DNA of 12,719 nucleotides from JAGTRB01 sp037439685 (lineage in GTDB: Archaea; Thermoproteota; Bathyarchaeia; TCS64), in contig JBBIVO010000046.1 of assembly GCA_037439685.1 (NCBI GenBank), positions 1 through 12,719 on the forward strand. The letters are read 5' to 3'. This document shows positions 12,267 through 12,719 of this stretch, piece by piece. Made by a program: the position numbers and the translations under genes. The notes beneath the pieces were generated by a model. The model worked only from the letters and a program-made list of their open reading frames with translations, did no database searches and had not been told where the DNA came from. Positions within the stretch are counted from its first letter, which is position 1. Each line of letters begins with the position of its first letter.

Positions 12267-12719
12267 ATGGATGTTGGTCAGTTAGAGGTTATCTCTATGG
12301 AAACTAGATCCGGCATTGCCATATATTTGCTTGGCTTGGCAACATTCGTAACCTTCCTATCTGCCCATCTGATAACGCCGGTGATCCCGGTTTTGGCGGA
12401 GAGGCTGGGCGCTAAAGAGTTGAGCATCGCGGCGGTCTCTGGAGTTTACATAGTCCTCTTAGCAAGTTTTCTGATCCTCACCGGGGCCTTTGCTGATAGA
12501 TATGGCAAACGCAGAGCCATAGCTTTGGGGGCTCCCCTCGCCGCCCTCTCCTCCATACTATGTATTTTCGCTAGGTCTTGGGAGCACCTATTGATCCTAA
12601 GGGCTCTCGGTGGGATCGGCGACTCCATCGTGGGCCCTGCACTGTTGGCTTTGGTGGCTGAGCTCGGCGGGAGGGAGAGGGGCAAGGCCATGGGAATCTT
12701 CAGAGGCAGCCAAGGTTTA
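12267..12719 (+). CDS. Major facilitator superfamily transporter, N-terminal part (runs off window)
   Basis: The open frame gives 151 residues up to the last base, about the first third to 40 percent of an MFS protein. After a short cytosolic lead (alternative start M11 at 12297) come transmembrane segments near 17-37 (AIYLLGLATFVTFLSAHLITP), 54-72, 84-102 and 106-126. Between helices 2 and 3 is the MFS signature motif A, GAFADRYGKRRAI (73-85). The helix 1 end HLITPVIPVLAERLGA resembles drug/sugar efflux-type MFS proteins. GGIGDSIVGPALLALVAEL matches helix 4 to 5. It would be a secondary transporter in the cytoplasmic membrane. The substrate cannot be judged from this part, and neighbours give no hint. 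Confidence 0.87.
   Translation, partial: MDVGQLEVISMETRSGIAIYLLGLATFVTFLSAHLITPVIPVLAERLGAKELSIAAVSGVYIVLLASFLILTGAFADRYGKRRAIALGAPLAALSSILCIFARSWEHLLILRALGGIGDSIVGPALLALVAELGGRERGKAMGIFRGSQGL

Noticed and set aside
1..12719. CRISPR array, rRNA or intact tRNA genes
   Set aside because: No regularly spaced repeats, no conserved rRNA stretches and no complete tRNA cloverleaf with a GGTTCGA T-arm were found by eye on either strand.

Overview
The window looks like chromosomal DNA of a thermophilic archaeon, probably from the Thermoproteota/TACK side, although nothing here fixes the lineage. The reasons are heavy use of AGG/AGA and ATA codons in GC-rich genes, several genes with a TATA-like box about 20-30 bases before the start codon and no Shine-Dalgarno (leaderless transcription), and archaeal versions of NikR, AlaX, a clan AA DTG protease and a DDE transposase. 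No rRNA, intact tRNA or CRISPR array was seen.

Layout. (1) Bases 1-3250, minus strand: a tightly packed catabolic operon transcribed in the order CoA-acylating (methyl)malonate-semialdehyde-type aldehyde dehydrogenase, class III aminotransferase, YtcJ-like amidohydrolase (cut by the window edge). Junctions are 1 base apart or overlap as ATGA. The chemistry fits removal of an amino group from a small omega-/beta-amino acid followed by oxidation of the semialdehyde to an acyl-CoA; the exact substrate is unknown. The dehydrogenase has lost its normal N-terminus: its first about 30 codons lie on the reverse strand of a decayed transposase. (2) Bases about 3165-4012: two adjacent transposase relics. 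The second is bounded by 12-bp inverted repeats and carries frameshifts and a stop. (3) Bases 4061-4963: a small DTG-type aspartic protease gene followed by about 530 bases of AT-rich DNA. (4) Bases 4964-7565: an unrecognised conserved-looking 274-aa protein, a LarA-like (lactate racemase superfamily, nickel pincer cofactor) enzyme, and a convergent NikR with all four nickel ligands. This is a plausible nickel module, but no larB/larC/larE cofactor genes are visible. (5) Bases 7828-8958: a C45-family Ntn hydrolase (acyl-CoA:6-APA acyltransferase-like), whose 3' third becomes AT-rich and runs into a 340-base AT-rich gap. (6) Bases 9297-11234: a P1B-type metal ATPase without an N-terminal HMA domain and with CPS instead of CPC. 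(7) Bases 11410-12164: an AlaX alanyl-tRNA editing gene interrupted by a single-base frameshift that separates the GGGQ/HTASH part from the CKGLH zinc motif. (8) Bases 12267-12719: the start of an MFS transporter.

The window is mostly ordinary archaeal metabolism with two signs of damage (dehydrogenase 5' end, alaX frameshift) and one metal-related theme (NikR, LarA-like enzyme, metal ATPase). I do not see a clearly new defence or mobile system. The most distinctive items are the transposon-made N-terminus, the alaX frameshift, the NikR/LarA pair and the CPS-type ATPase.
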